The notes under the pieces were generated by a model. It did not search any database, was not told the origin of the DNA, and saw nothing but the letters and a program-made list of their open reading frames with translations. The position numbers were made by a program, and so were the translations under genes. 5,652 bases of DNA from the NCBI GenBank assembly GCA_934133155.1, contig CAKPAT010000076.1, forward strand, positions 1 to 5,652, read 5' to 3'. The number at the start of each line of letters is the position of its first letter. Position 1 is the stretch's first letter. The DNA comes from an uncultured Bacilli bacterium (GTDB lineage: Bacteria; Bacillota_I; Bacilli_A; RF39; UBA660). This document shows positions 1 to 5,652 of this stretch, piece after piece.

Positions 1-812
1 GAATTTTTATGATTTGTATTTGTTTATTATTTGGTGTTTTGACTGGATATGCTGCATTTAATACAAATGTTAATTTGAAAGCTAAGGGCAATGTTAAAAC
101 GATTAGTGCAGGAAAACTTGGTTATGTGACAAATGGGTTACTTGTTATGTATGATTATGAAACTGGTATAGATGATGGTAAATGGTTAGATATTAGCGGT
201 AATGGTAAAGATGGCATTTTGAAAAATTTTGATAGCATTGATACAAGTAATGGTTTGCAGTTTGATGGAGTGGATGATTATGTTTTGATGGGTGAGTATA
301 ACTATAACAATATTACAATGCAGATTGTTTTTAAGTATGATGAAGTAAAATATAAAGATAGTTATAATTATATTTTTAATAATTTCGAAGGTGGTGGTTA
401 TGGTTTTTATTCTTATGATGAAATGAAAAAGAATACTTTTGAAGTTTGTATAAATGGAAATTATTTAATGCATAATACTAACAATAGCTATAAAAATGGG
501 AATGGAGATTTAATGGATACTATCGATATTTCTAAAAAGTACTTTCTTTCTGGCAGTTATGATAGTAAGATGGTGGTGTTTTATGAAAATAATAAAAGGT
601 ATTTTATTGAAAAGGTTGGAACTACTTGTTTTCCTAGTGAAAATACATATTTAATTATTGGCGGTAATCCAGAGGGCAGTATTTTAGATGAGTGGGCCGG
701 AAAGTTTAAAGGTAAGGTTTATAGTGTAAGATTTTATGACAGGGCTTTATCGGATGATGAGGTTATACAGAATTTTAATATTGATAAAATGAGGTTTGAT
801 TTAGAAGACTAG
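1..812 (+). CDS. Secreted/surface protein with LamG (concanavalin A-like) domain, 5' end outside window
   Basis: The frame is open to the left edge. The first ATG inside the window is at 9, but two in-frame codons (Ile, Phe) precede it, no Shine-Dalgarno sequence is visible and no basic n-region is encoded, so the true start probably lies upstream. Numbering from ATG 9 (267 aa), residues 1-17 are a hydrophobic signal segment ending in TGYAAFN, a plausible signal peptidase site. The rest is polar and fits a LamG/jelly-roll fold: D61-ISGNGKDG, then FDGVDDYV (85-92), and near the C-terminus the typical ending KGKVYSVRFYDRALSDDEV (F242-L247 and after). These motifs are typical of the LamG_3/laminin-G-like group, which binds glycans or proteins outside the cell; the ligand here cannot be told. 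No sortase motif or C-terminal membrane anchor is present, so the protein is released or held by its uncleaved N-terminus. A terminator overlaps the stop codon, so it ends its transcript. Confidence 0.75.
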   Translation, partial: IFMICICLLFGVLTGYAAFNTNVNLKAKGNVKTISAGKLGYVTNGLLVMYDYETGIDDGKWLDISGNGKDGILKNFDSIDTSNGLQFDGVDDYVLMGEYNYNNITMQIVFKYDEVKYKDSYNYIFNNFEGGGYGFYSYDEMKKNTFEVCINGNYLMHNTNNSYKNGNGDLMDTIDISKKYFLSGSYDSKMVVFYENNKRYFIEKVGTTCFPSENTYLIIGGNPEGSILDEWAGKFKGKVYSVRFYDRALSDDEVIQNFNIDKMRFDLED

Positions 813-834
813 TGAGATTTTCATTAGTTTTTTG
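808..834 (+). terminator. Rho-independent terminator after the LamG gene
   Basis: An 8-bp stem (808-815 with 821-828, ACTAGTGA/TCATTAGT, one G-T wobble) closes a 5-nt loop. It runs straight into a T tract at 828-833, followed by G and three more T. The left arm contains the TAG stop codon of the LamG gene. It separates that gene from the dnaG operon. Confidence 0.7.
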
Positions 835-862
835 TTTGATTTTTGAAAAAATGTGTTAAAAT
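835..862 (+). promoter_or_regulatory. Candidate SigA promoter of the dnaG-sigA-trmK operon
   Basis: An extended -10 element, TGTTAAAAT (854-862; hexamer TAAAAT, 5 of 6 to consensus), lies downstream of a weak -35, TTTGAT or TTGATT (835-841), with a 15-16 nt spacer. A second possible -10, TATGAT, sits at 862-867 but has no well-spaced -35. Transcription from here would give a leader of about 65 nt before dnaG and could autoregulate sigA, since the operon encodes its own sigma factor. The call rests on sequence match only; AT-rich DNA gives many chance matches. Confidence 0.5.
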
Positions 863-920
863 ATGATAAAAATTGTCTGAAAAAAAGGAAATTTGGTAAA
901 AAAATCGTATATTAATATAT

Positions 921-926
921 GGGAGA
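921..926 (+). promoter_or_regulatory. Ribosome binding site that sets the dnaG start at 934
   Basis: GGGAGA lies 7 nt before the ATG at 934. The earlier in-frame ATG at 919 overlaps this site and has no purine-rich site at proper distance (the nearest, AAGGAA at 885-890, is 28 nt away). The start at 934 also gives the usual primase N-terminus beginning just before the conserved helix. Confidence 0.8.
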
Positions 927-933
927 TGATATT

Positions 934-2652
934 ATGAATACTTTATCGCAAGAACAAATTGCGGAAATACGTAATAGTGTTAATATTGTTGATGTAATAT
1001 CGTCGTATGTTTCTCTTGTGCCTCATGGTAAAAATTATTTTGGGGTTTGTCCGTTTCATGATGATAATAATCCAAGTATGAGTGTTTCTCCGGATAAACA
1101 AATTTATAAATGTTTCTCTTGTGGTGCAACAGGCACTGTTTTTAAATTTATTATGGATTATGAAAATGTTTCTTTTCCTGAAGCGGTTAAAAAGGTTGCT
1201 GATATTGGTGGTATTAAGACTAATATTGGGTCGATTAAAAAAATAGATACTGGTAATGATTTATATAAGATTTATGATTTAAGTTTGAAATTTTATATGA
1301 ATAATATTAATACTTCTTTTGGTAAAGAGGCAAGAGAGTATTTAAATAAAAGAAGTATTAATGATGATATTATAAAGGAGTTTCAAATTGGTTTATCACT
1401 TACAAGCAGAGATGAACTTTCAAAGATTTTGCTTAAAAATTTTAAAGATGAAGATGTTTTAAAATCTGGTTTGGTTAGTAAAAGTGATAGAGGATATTTG
1501 GATTTATATTATAATAGGATTATGTTTCCTTTATATAATTTAGATGGACAAGTAGTGGCTTATAGTGGAAGAATTTATAATAAAGAAGATAACTCTAAGT
1601 ATATAAATACTAGGGAGACGGAGATTTTTAAGAAAGGTGATTTACTTTACAATTATCATAGAGCTAAAGGTAGTGCAAGACTTAAAAATCAAATTATTGT
1701 TATGGAAGGTTTTATGGATGTTATACGGGCTTATACGATTGGTGTAACTAATGTTGTTGCTACTATGGGTACGGCGGTTACTAAAACGCAGGCTAATTTG
1801 ATTAAGCGAATGGGTAAACAGGTTATTTTGTGCTTTGATGGTGATGAGGCTGGTGCTAAGGCAACTATGGCATGTTCTAATGAGCTTATTGATATTGGCG
1901 TTATTCCTGATGTTATTAGGTTAGAAGAGGATTTAGATCCGGACGATTATATAAAAAAATATGGTAAAGATGCTTTTTTGACTAAGTTAGAGCATCCTAT
2001 TAGTATGATGGAGTTTAAACTTAATTATTTGAAAAAAGGTAAGAATTTAACTGATCCTTTTGGAACGACTAATTATATTAAAGATGTTATTTCGGAGATT
2101 AATAAGATTGATGATGATATTTTAAAAGAGGTTACGATTAAAAAAGTTTCTTTAGAAACTGGTGTTTCAGAAGATGTGTTGAGAAATCATTTGACTAGTA
2201 ATGAAAAGGTGAAACCTGTTTTAAAAAATGATAATGTTTTTAAAAGTAAGTATGAGAAAGCGGAAAGTAGTTTGATTTATTTTATGCTTAAAAAGCCGGA
2301 AGCGATTGAACTTTATGATAAAAAAATTACTTTTATGCCGACGCAGAAGTTTAGGTATTTGGCGAGAGATATTAGTAATTATTATCAAAAATATAAGTCT
2401 ATTAGTGAGGCAGAATTTATCGATTATGTGCAGTGTGATCCAGAAGTTTTACAAGTTATAAAAGAGGTTAATTTGGAGAATAATAATGATGAATGCACAA
2501 GTGATGAAATTTTAGATTATATTAATGTGATTAAAGATTATAATGTACAAAATGAGATTAAGAGGTTAAAAATTAAAATTAGTGAGGTTACGGATCCTCT
2601 TAAACAAGCATCTATTGCTAATAAAATTATTGATTTAAAAAAAGGAGTATGA
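934..2652 (+). CDS. dnaG: DNA primase
   Basis: DnaG makes the short RNA primers that start leading- and lagging-strand DNA synthesis, working with the replicative helicase at the fork. The protein is 572 aa from ATG 934, near the usual ~580-600. The N-terminal zinc-binding domain has the CHC2 pattern C39-H42-C60-C63. The central catalytic core contains the basic region with [16 protein letters not shown] and the TOPRIM domain, with the metal-binding glutamate E258 in VMEGFMDV and D302/D304 in FDGDEAG, matching the known acidic triad of bacterial primases. Residues from about 430 to the end form the less conserved helicase-binding domain. All key residues are present, so the enzyme should be active. 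An in-frame ATG at 919 would add five residues but lacks a ribosome site. The stop TGA is 4 nt before sigA, whose ribosome site lies within the last dnaG codons, so the two are probably translationally coupled. Confidence 0.97.
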   Translation: MNTLSQEQIAEIRNSVNIVDVISSYVSLVPHGKNYFGVCPFHDDNNPSMSVSPDKQIYKCFSCGATGTVFKFIMDYENVSFPEAVKKVADIGGIKTNIGSIKKIDTGNDLYKIYDLSLKFYMNNINTSFGKEAREYLNKRSINDDIIKEFQIGLSLTSRDELSKILLKNFKDEDVLKSGLVSKSDRGYLDLYYNRIMFPLYNLDGQVVAYSGRIYNKEDNSKYINTRETEIFKKGDLLYNYHRAKGSARLKNQIIVMEGFMDVIRAYTIGVTNVVATMGTAVTKTQANLIKRMGKQVILCFDGDEAGAKATMACSNELIDIGVIPDVIRLEEDLDPDDYIKKYGKDAFLTKLEHPISMMEFKLNYLKKGKNLTDPFGTTNYIKDVISEINKIDDDILKEVTIKKVSLETGVSEDVLRNHLTSNEKVKPVLKNDNVFKSKYEKAESSLIYFMLKKPEAIELYDKKITFMPTQKFRYLARDISNYYQKYKSISEAEFIDYVQCDPEVLQVIKEVNLENNNDECTSDEILDYINVIKDYNVQNEIKRLKIKISEVTDPLKQASIANKIIDLKKGV

Positions 2653-2656
2653 GATT

Positions 2657-3733
2657 ATGTTTGGAGAAATAAAAACTTTTGAAGATAGAAAAAAGGAATT
2701 AATTGAGGAAGGTAAAAAGAAAGGCAGCATTACTTATGAGCAACTTGCGGAAAAGTTAAAGGGTTTAGAACTTGATGCTGATAGTTTGGATGATCTTTAT
2801 AATGCTTTAAATGAGAATAATATTACTATTGTTTCTGAAGGCGAAGAAGAGGAAGATACGACTAGTGGTGGACTTGATACTGAACTTTTGTCTAAGGATT
2901 TGACGATTAATGATCCGGTTAGAATGTATTTAAAGGAAATCGGTCAGATTAAACTTTTAACTACTGAAGAAGAGTTAGAACTTGCTGATAGGATTAAAAA
3001 TGATGATGCGGCCGCTAAAGCTACGCTTGCTGAAGCTAATTTGAGGCTTGTTGTTAGTATTGCTAAAAGGTATGTTGGCAGAGGAATGCTGTTTTTGGAT
3101 CTTATTCAAGAGGGTAATATTGGTCTTATGAAAGCTGTTGAAAAGTTTGATGTTTCTAAGGGCTATAAGTTTTCTACTTATGCTACTTGGTGGATTAGAC
3201 AAGCTATTACTAGAGCGATTGCTGATCAAGCAAGAACTATTAGGGTTCCTGTACATATGGTTGAGACGATTAATAAATTAGCGAGGGTTGAAAGACAACT
3301 TACTTTGGAACTTAATAGAGAACCTACTGAAGAAGAACTTTCTAAAAAAATGGGCACTAGTGTTGAAAAAATTAGGGATATTTATAAGATTAGTCAAGAA
3401 CCGGTTAGTTTGGAGATTCCTATTGGCGAAGAGGATGATTCTCATTTGGGTGATTTTATTCCTGACGAAACTAATATGAGTCCTGAAGATTATACGGAAA
3501 ATGAGCTTTTAAAAGACGAGATTTCAGAGGTCTTACTTACGCTTACTGAAAGAGAGGAAAAGGTTATTAGACTTCGTTTTGGTCTTGAAGATGGTAGACC
3601 TAGGACTTTGGAAGAGGTTGGACAATTATTTGGTGTTACAAGGGAAAGAATTAGACAGATCGAAGCTAAGGCTTTAAGAAAGTTACGTCATCCTTCTAGA
3701 AGCCGTAAGTTAAAGGATTATTTAGGTGACTAG
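2657..3733 (+). CDS. sigA: Primary (housekeeping) RNA polymerase sigma factor, RpoD/SigA
   Basis: This is the sigma-70 group 1 factor that directs RNA polymerase core to housekeeping promoters. At 358 aa it is close to the ~370 aa of Bacillus SigA. Residues 1-60 are a short region 1.1 ([21 protein letters not shown]), followed by an acidic linker. Region 1.2 starts at D86 ([17 protein letters not shown]). Region 2 starts near A127 ([18 protein letters not shown]) and includes the core-binding [16 protein letters not shown] and the -10 recognition/melting segment [15 protein letters not shown] (W178, W179). Region 3 follows, with 3.2 ([19 protein letters not shown]). Region 4.2, the -35-binding helix-turn-helix, runs from T317 ([20 protein letters not shown]) to about 350. 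The complete region 1.1 and conserved regions mark it as the primary factor rather than an alternative one. The start ATG has AAAGGAG at 2641-2647, 9 nt upstream. The 3' end overlaps trmK by 8 nt. Confidence 0.97.
   Translation: MFGEIKTFEDRKKELIEEGKKKGSITYEQLAEKLKGLELDADSLDDLYNALNENNITIVSEGEEEEDTTSGGLDTELLSKDLTINDPVRMYLKEIGQIKLLTTEEELELADRIKNDDAAAKATLAEANLRLVVSIAKRYVGRGMLFLDLIQEGNIGLMKAVEKFDVSKGYKFSTYATWWIRQAITRAIADQARTIRVPVHMVETINKLARVERQLTLELNREPTEEELSKKMGTSVEKIRDIYKISQEPVSLEIPIGEEDDSHLGDFIPDETNMSPEDYTENELLKDEISEVLLTLTEREEKVIRLRFGLEDGRPRTLEEVGQLFGVTRERIRQIEAKALRKLRHPSRSRKLKDYLGD
3712..3717 (+). promoter_or_regulatory. Ribosome binding site supporting the GTG start of trmK
   Basis: AAAGGA inside the last codons of sigA lies 8 nt before GTG 3726. 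It supports a non-ATG start that overlaps the sigA stop, and so translational coupling of the two genes. Confidence 0.65.
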
Positions 3734-4169
3734 TATTTCTAAAAGGCTTTTGTTTATTGCGGATTTGATTGATAATGGAAGTTTTGTTATTGATGTTGGG
3801 GCAGATCATGCACTTTTAGATATTTATTTAGATAAGGTTAAAAATTGTGATTGCCTTGCTATAGATAAATCTAAAAAGTGTATGGCTAAGGCATTAGATA
3901 ATATTAAAAAAACAAATTCTAATGTTAAGTATATTATTAATGATGGCCTTTTGGGTATTGATATTACTTATGCAGTTATTGTGATTGCGGGTATGGGAAC
4001 TAGAGAAATTAAAAAAATACTTGATTTTGATTTGAATAATACTTTGATTTTAGAGACACATACTGATGTTTTTGAACTTTTAGAGTTTTTAAATGAAAAA
4101 GGTTATAAGGTATATGAGTATGAGGTTTTTGATAAGAGAAGTTACAAAATAATTAAAGCGGTCAAATGA
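3726..4169 (+). CDS. trmK: tRNA (adenine(22)-N(1))-methyltransferase TrmK, short form
   Basis: TrmK uses S-adenosylmethionine to methylate N1 of A22 in the D-arm junction of some tRNAs. The gene starts at GTG and overlaps sigA by 8 nt in another frame. The 147-aa product has the family signatures: SKRL near the N-terminus, the SAM-binding motif [11 protein letters not shown] (D23-H28), NDGL near the middle, and the IAGMG motif (87-91), followed by the usual [19 protein letters not shown] strand/helix region. The gene position after dnaG-sigA also matches Bacillus, where trmK (yqfN) lies close to sigA. Bacillus TrmK is about 230 aa and carries a C-terminal coiled-coil domain; here the protein stops right after the methyltransferase fold, so that domain is absent. 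The stop is not in a damaged region, since the frame ends in a terminator hairpin, so this looks like a natural short form. Activity is likely but not certain without the extra domain. Confidence 0.88.
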   Translation: MTSISKRLLFIADLIDNGSFVIDVGADHALLDIYLDKVKNCDCLAIDKSKKCMAKALDNIKKTNSNVKYIINDGLLGIDITYAVIVIAGMGTREIKKILDFDLNNTLILETHTDVFELLEFLNEKGYKVYEYEVFDKRSYKIIKAVK

Positions 4170-4197
4170 AAAATGTTGGACCGCTTATATTATTTTT
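4156..4197. terminator. Bidirectional terminator shared by trmK and the convergent yqfQ-like gene
   Basis: A perfect 8-bp stem, AAGCGGTC (4156-4163) with GACCGCTT (4179-4186), can be extended inward by two A-T pairs past a bulged G (4178). On the + strand it is followed by an A/T-rich tail with a T run at 4192-4197; on the minus strand the tail (about 4155 down to 4144) is also T-rich. The left arm lies in the last codons of trmK and the right arm in the last codons of the opposite gene. Confidence 0.75.
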
Positions 4198-4458
4198 TGT
4201 TTCTTCTTTTTTTACTTCTTGTTTTTTTTCTTTTAATGGAGTATCTACTTTTTTAAATTCATTCATGACTTTGAACATTGTTTTGGCATTTTGAAACATT
4301 GGTGCAGCTTGTTTTACGATTGGGATTGCTTGATTTATGATGTTTAATGTTTTTTGTGTACCACTTAATATTGTACTTAAGTTTATATTGTTTCCTAGAA
4401 AATTAAGTAAACCTCCACTACGTGCGGGCATTATGTAATATGGATTATAAAAGTTCAT
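4162..4458 (-). CDS. YqfQ/VrrA-like small protein of unknown function
   Basis: I recognise this 98-aa protein as a probable divergent member of the Bacillus YqfQ/VrrA family. The N-terminal part is Tyr/Asn/Pro-rich (MNFYNPYYIMPARSGG), followed by GGLLNFLG (15-22). The core then follows a pattern I recall for that family: S-x-I-L-x-x-TQK-x-L (28-38), then Q43, P46-I-V-K-Q50, P53-M, N57 and a final M-F-K-x-x-x-x-F-K (61-69). The C-terminus (71-90) is a charged Lys/Glu tail. There is no signal peptide or membrane segment. In Bacillus, yqfQ lies a few genes after sigA and trmK, so the location agrees. Family function is unknown to me. The start is ATG 4458: its site AAAGGGGAG (4475-4467 on the minus strand) is 8 nt away, while an upstream GTG at 4467 overlaps that site and is unlikely. 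It converges on trmK with 8 nt overlap. A generic coiled-coil protein is the alternative. Confidence 0.7.
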   Translation of the reverse strand: MNFYNPYYIMPARSGGLLNFLGNNINLSTILSGTQKTLNIINQAIPIVKQAAPMFQNAKTMFKVMNEFKKVDTPLKEKKQEVKKEETKNNISGPTFFI

Positions 4459-4466
4459 AGTATTCA

Positions 4467-4475
4467 CTCCCCTTT
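4467..4475 (-). promoter_or_regulatory. Ribosome binding site that sets the yqfQ-like start at 4458
   Basis: Read on the minus strand, AAAGGGGAG ends 8 nt before ATG 4458. The alternative GTG start at 4467 begins on the last base of this site, so it could not use it. Confidence 0.8.
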
Positions 4476-4489
4476 ATAATTAATATATG

Positions 4490-4504
4490 TTTTTTATTAA
4501 AAAA
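4490..4504. repeat. T6-ATT-A6 inverted repeat in the divergent promoter region
   Basis: Six T (4490-4495) and six A (4499-4504) flank a 3-nt centre. It lies just upstream of the pilC-like -35 region, where A/T tracts can act as an UP element, and upstream of the yqfQ-like gene on the other strand. It is all A/T, so it may be chance in this genome. Confidence 0.3.
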
Positions 4505-4506
4505 GT

Positions 4507-4535
4507 TTTGCATTTGGTTTTAGTTATGCTATAAT
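4507..4535 (+). promoter_or_regulatory. Promoter of the pilC-like gene (extended -10)
   Basis: A full consensus -10 hexamer TATAAT (4530-4535) is preceded by the extended -10 dinucleotide (TGC, 4527-4529). A modest -35, TTTGCA (4507-4512), is 17 nt upstream. This is the best promoter match in the window and fits the SigA encoded nearby. Expected transcription start is near 4542, giving a leader of about 30 nt. Confidence 0.75.
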
Positions 4536-4554
4536 TATTTTAGTGTAGAAGAAT

Positions 4555-4561
4555 AGGAAGG
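4555..4561 (+). promoter_or_regulatory. Ribosome binding site for the pilC-like gene
   Basis: AGGAAGG lies 10 nt before ATG 4572 but only 1 nt before the upstream GTG at 4563, so ATG 4572 is the better start. GGGAG at 4565-4569 is too close to ATG 4572 to be the main site. Confidence 0.6.
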
Positions 4562-4571
4562 CGTGGGAGTC

Positions 4572-5576
4572 ATGAAAAAGTTTTTTTCTTGTTTTATTTT
4601 GGGAATTAAAGTTTTCATAGATGTTTTGATTTCACCTTTTAAGAAGAAAAAGCCGGTGGAAGAAGTGGTAATTTCTTCTGATGCGAGACTTTATGATTCT
4701 GCAATAAAAATGGATGATGTAAGTGTAGCACCTAAGGCAAAGAAAAAAGGTGGACTTTTTTCTGGTAATTTAGAGAAGAAATATCAAAATGCAGTACCTA
4801 TGAGTATTAATTATGATGGTGAAGATGCGGTTAAGTCTAAGGATAAAGTTACTTATGAGTATGTTATTAGAAATAGTGAAGGTAAGGTTGTAAAAGGTTA
4901 TTTTATGGCTAGATCTAAGGTGGAAGTTTATTCTTTTTTACTTAGTGAAAATGCGACTATTTATAGCATTCGCACAAATAAATTTATTCAAATTATGCAG
5001 ACACAGCATACAGGTGGTGGAGCTCATTTTAAGACTAAGGACTTAGTTTTCTTTTTATCACAGCTTTCTACTTATATTAAAGCAGGTATTCCACTTGCTG
5101 ATGCTATTAAGATTTTGATTAAGCAGTTTAAAAGTCGCACTTACAAAATGATTTTAGAGGGTATTGCTTATGATTTATCTATTGGTCAAAGTTTTAGTGA
5201 GGCCTTAGCTAGGCAAGGGAAGGCGTTTCCGAGTATTTTAATTAATATGGTTAAAACTTCTGAAATGACTGGACAACTTCCTGAAACTCTTGATGATATG
5301 GAACAGTATTTTACGGAAATTGATTCTACTAGAAAAGCAATGGTTACAGCAATGATGTACCCGGCAATTATTTTTGTAATTGCGATTGGTGTTGGTACGT
5401 TTATTATGCTTTTTGTTGTTCCAAAATTTGTTGAGATTTATCAAAGCATGGATGATACAAAGATACCATGGATTACAACGTTTGTTATGAGTTTGAGTGC
5501 TTTTTTAGAGAAAAATATTATTTGGATTTTTGTTGGTATTGTTGTTTTTCTTATTATTTTTATTTTGTTTTTCTGA
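4572..5576 (+). CDS. PilC/GspF/ComGB-type inner-membrane platform protein, truncated at the C-terminus
   Basis: Family members form the membrane platform on which type IV pili, type II secretion or competence pseudopili are assembled by a cytoplasmic ATPase. From ATG 4572 the protein is 334 aa. Residues 93-140 (VTYEYVIRNSEGKVVKGYF...) match the small N-terminal domain of PilC. The first T2SF domain follows, with FFLSQLSTYIKAGIPLADAI (from F160), SIGQSFSEAL, MVKTSEMTGQLPETL and the conserved MMYP (Y263, P264). Membrane segment 1 is about 265-287 and segment 2 about 315-334. Usual members are about 400 aa, with a second T2SF domain and third membrane segment; here the frame ends in segment 2, so half the family is missing. 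The first ~92 residues are an extra N-terminal extension starting with a hydrophobic, Lys-flanked helix (5-24). No downstream frame restores the second domain, so this is a truncated gene or lies at a sequence break. No pilus ATPase or pilin gene is visible, so the exact system is not assignable. Confidence 0.85.
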   Translation: MKKFFSCFILGIKVFIDVLISPFKKKKPVEEVVISSDARLYDSAIKMDDVSVAPKAKKKGGLFSGNLEKKYQNAVPMSINYDGEDAVKSKDKVTYEYVIRNSEGKVVKGYFMARSKVEVYSFLLSENATIYSIRTNKFIQIMQTQHTGGGAHFKTKDLVFFLSQLSTYIKAGIPLADAIKILIKQFKSRTYKMILEGIAYDLSIGQSFSEALARQGKAFPSILINMVKTSEMTGQLPETLDDMEQYFTEIDSTRKAMVTAMMYPAIIFVIAIGVGTFIMLFVVPKFVEIYQSMDDTKIPWITTFVMSLSAFLEKNIIWIFVGIVVFLIIFILFF

Positions 5577-5579
5577 CAT
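5505..5579 (-). other. Start-like minus-strand frame at the pilC 3' end (24 codons)
   Basis: On the minus strand, TGGAGGTG (5594-5587), the strongest Shine-Dalgarno match in the window, stands 9 nt before ATG 5579. The frame encodes a Lys/Asn-rich 24-residue peptide (MSEKQNKNNKKNNN...) that stops at 5505, antisense to pilC codons for its second membrane segment. It may be the true start of another gene whose body was lost by a rearrangement or misjoin. Alternatively it is a small antisense frame, or chance. The Lys/Asn composition is expected from the reverse of T-rich membrane codons, so it is not evidence by itself. Confidence 0.3.
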
Positions 5580-5612
5580 AATTAAGCACCTCCATTTCTT
5601 TTTCTTAATAGT

Positions 5613-5642
5613 ATTATTAGAAAAAAATTAAAATTTATTCAA
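5613..5642 (-). promoter_or_regulatory. Weak candidate promoter before the minus-strand start at 5579
   Basis: Read on the minus strand, TTGAAT (5642-5637) and AATAAT (5618-5613) are 18 nt apart and lie ahead of the strong ribosome site at 5594-5587. In such AT-rich DNA this is weak evidence alone; it matters because it is ordered correctly with the ribosome site and ATG. Confidence 0.25.
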
Positions 5643-5652
5643 AAAATTTCAA

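Noticed and set aside
911..921. ATTAATATATG repeated exactly at 4479-4489, both before gene starts
   Set aside because: An 11-bp, nearly all-A/T word is likely by chance in this composition, and the two copies sit in different positions relative to promoter and start.
3008..3015. GCGGCCGC, an all-GC 8-bp palindrome in very AT-rich DNA
   Set aside because: It is simply three alanine codons (GCG GCC GCT) in sigA region 1.2; there is no cloning scar or discontinuity around it.
2975..3256. Minus-strand frame of 93 codons inside sigA
   Set aside because: It is antisense to conserved sigma regions 1.2-2.4, is Ser/Asn-rich low-complexity sequence, matches no family I know, and the sigA frame is fully conserved.
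3288..3479. Plus-strand frame of 63 codons inside sigA
   Set aside because: It is an out-of-frame shadow of sigma region 3 with Lys/Leu/Asn-rich composition from shifted codons.
4482..4487. TATATT on the minus strand as -10 for the yqfQ-like gene
   Set aside because: No acceptable -35 lies 16-18 nt upstream (CAAAAC region), so I could not place a promoter for this gene with confidence.
5238..5444. Minus-strand frame of 68 codons inside the pilC-like gene
   Set aside because: It is His/Asn/Lys-rich, as expected from reading membrane-protein codons backwards, and antisense to the conserved T2SF domain.
1..5652. TGA read as tryptophan (Mycoplasma code)
   Set aside because: dnaG, trmK and the yqfQ-like gene end in TGA at family-appropriate or terminator-backed positions, and conserved tryptophans in SigA are TGG.
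1..5652. CRISPR array, insertion sequence, tRNA or rRNA
   Set aside because: I found no spaced direct repeats, transposase motifs, terminal inverted repeats or cloverleaf-like conserved T-loop sequences.

Overview
This window is very AT-rich DNA (roughly 70% A+T by eye) from what looks like a low-GC Bacillota/Bacilli genome, possibly one of the uncultured, reduced lineages near the Mollicutes or Erysipelotrichales. This placement is an inference from gene order, protein similarity, A+T content and T/A-ending codons. TGA serves as a genuine stop (dnaG ends in TGA just before the sigA start) and tryptophan is TGG, so the code is the standard bacterial one, not the Mycoplasma code.

Layout. (1) Positions 1-812 hold the 3' part of a secreted or surface protein with a LamG/concanavalin-A-like domain; its reading frame is open at the left edge. 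A rho-independent terminator overlaps its stop codon. (2) An extended -10 promoter near 854-862 opens a tight + strand operon: dnaG (primase), sigA/rpoD (housekeeping sigma factor) and a short trmK (tRNA A22 methyltransferase). The dnaG-sigA gap is 4 nt and sigA-trmK overlap by 8 nt. This is the Bacilli form of the macromolecular synthesis operon, without rpsU. (3) A convergent minus-strand gene of 98 aa, which I recognise as a divergent YqfQ/VrrA-family protein, overlaps the trmK end by 8 nt. One hairpin, built from the last codons of both genes, can act as a terminator in both directions. (4) After a short divergent promoter region comes a + strand gene for a PilC/GspF-type inner-membrane platform protein. 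It carries a long N-terminal extension but stops inside its second membrane segment, so the second half of the family is missing.

The last ~75 bases (5577-5652) do not continue pilC in any frame. Read on the minus strand, they look like the start of another gene: a possible promoter, the best Shine-Dalgarno sequence of the window, and an ATG at 5579 whose frame closes after 24 codons. This suggests a rearrangement or an assembly misjoin close to the 3' end of pilC.

Functionally, the central block links replication priming, transcription initiation and tRNA modification. The flanks are envelope-related: a secreted LamG protein and a type IV pilus/competence/type II secretion-like platform protein. 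I see no CRISPR array, insertion sequence, tRNA or rRNA gene. The nearest thing to something undescribed is the fast-evolving YqfQ-like protein and the unusual, broken PilC-like protein with its N-terminal extension.
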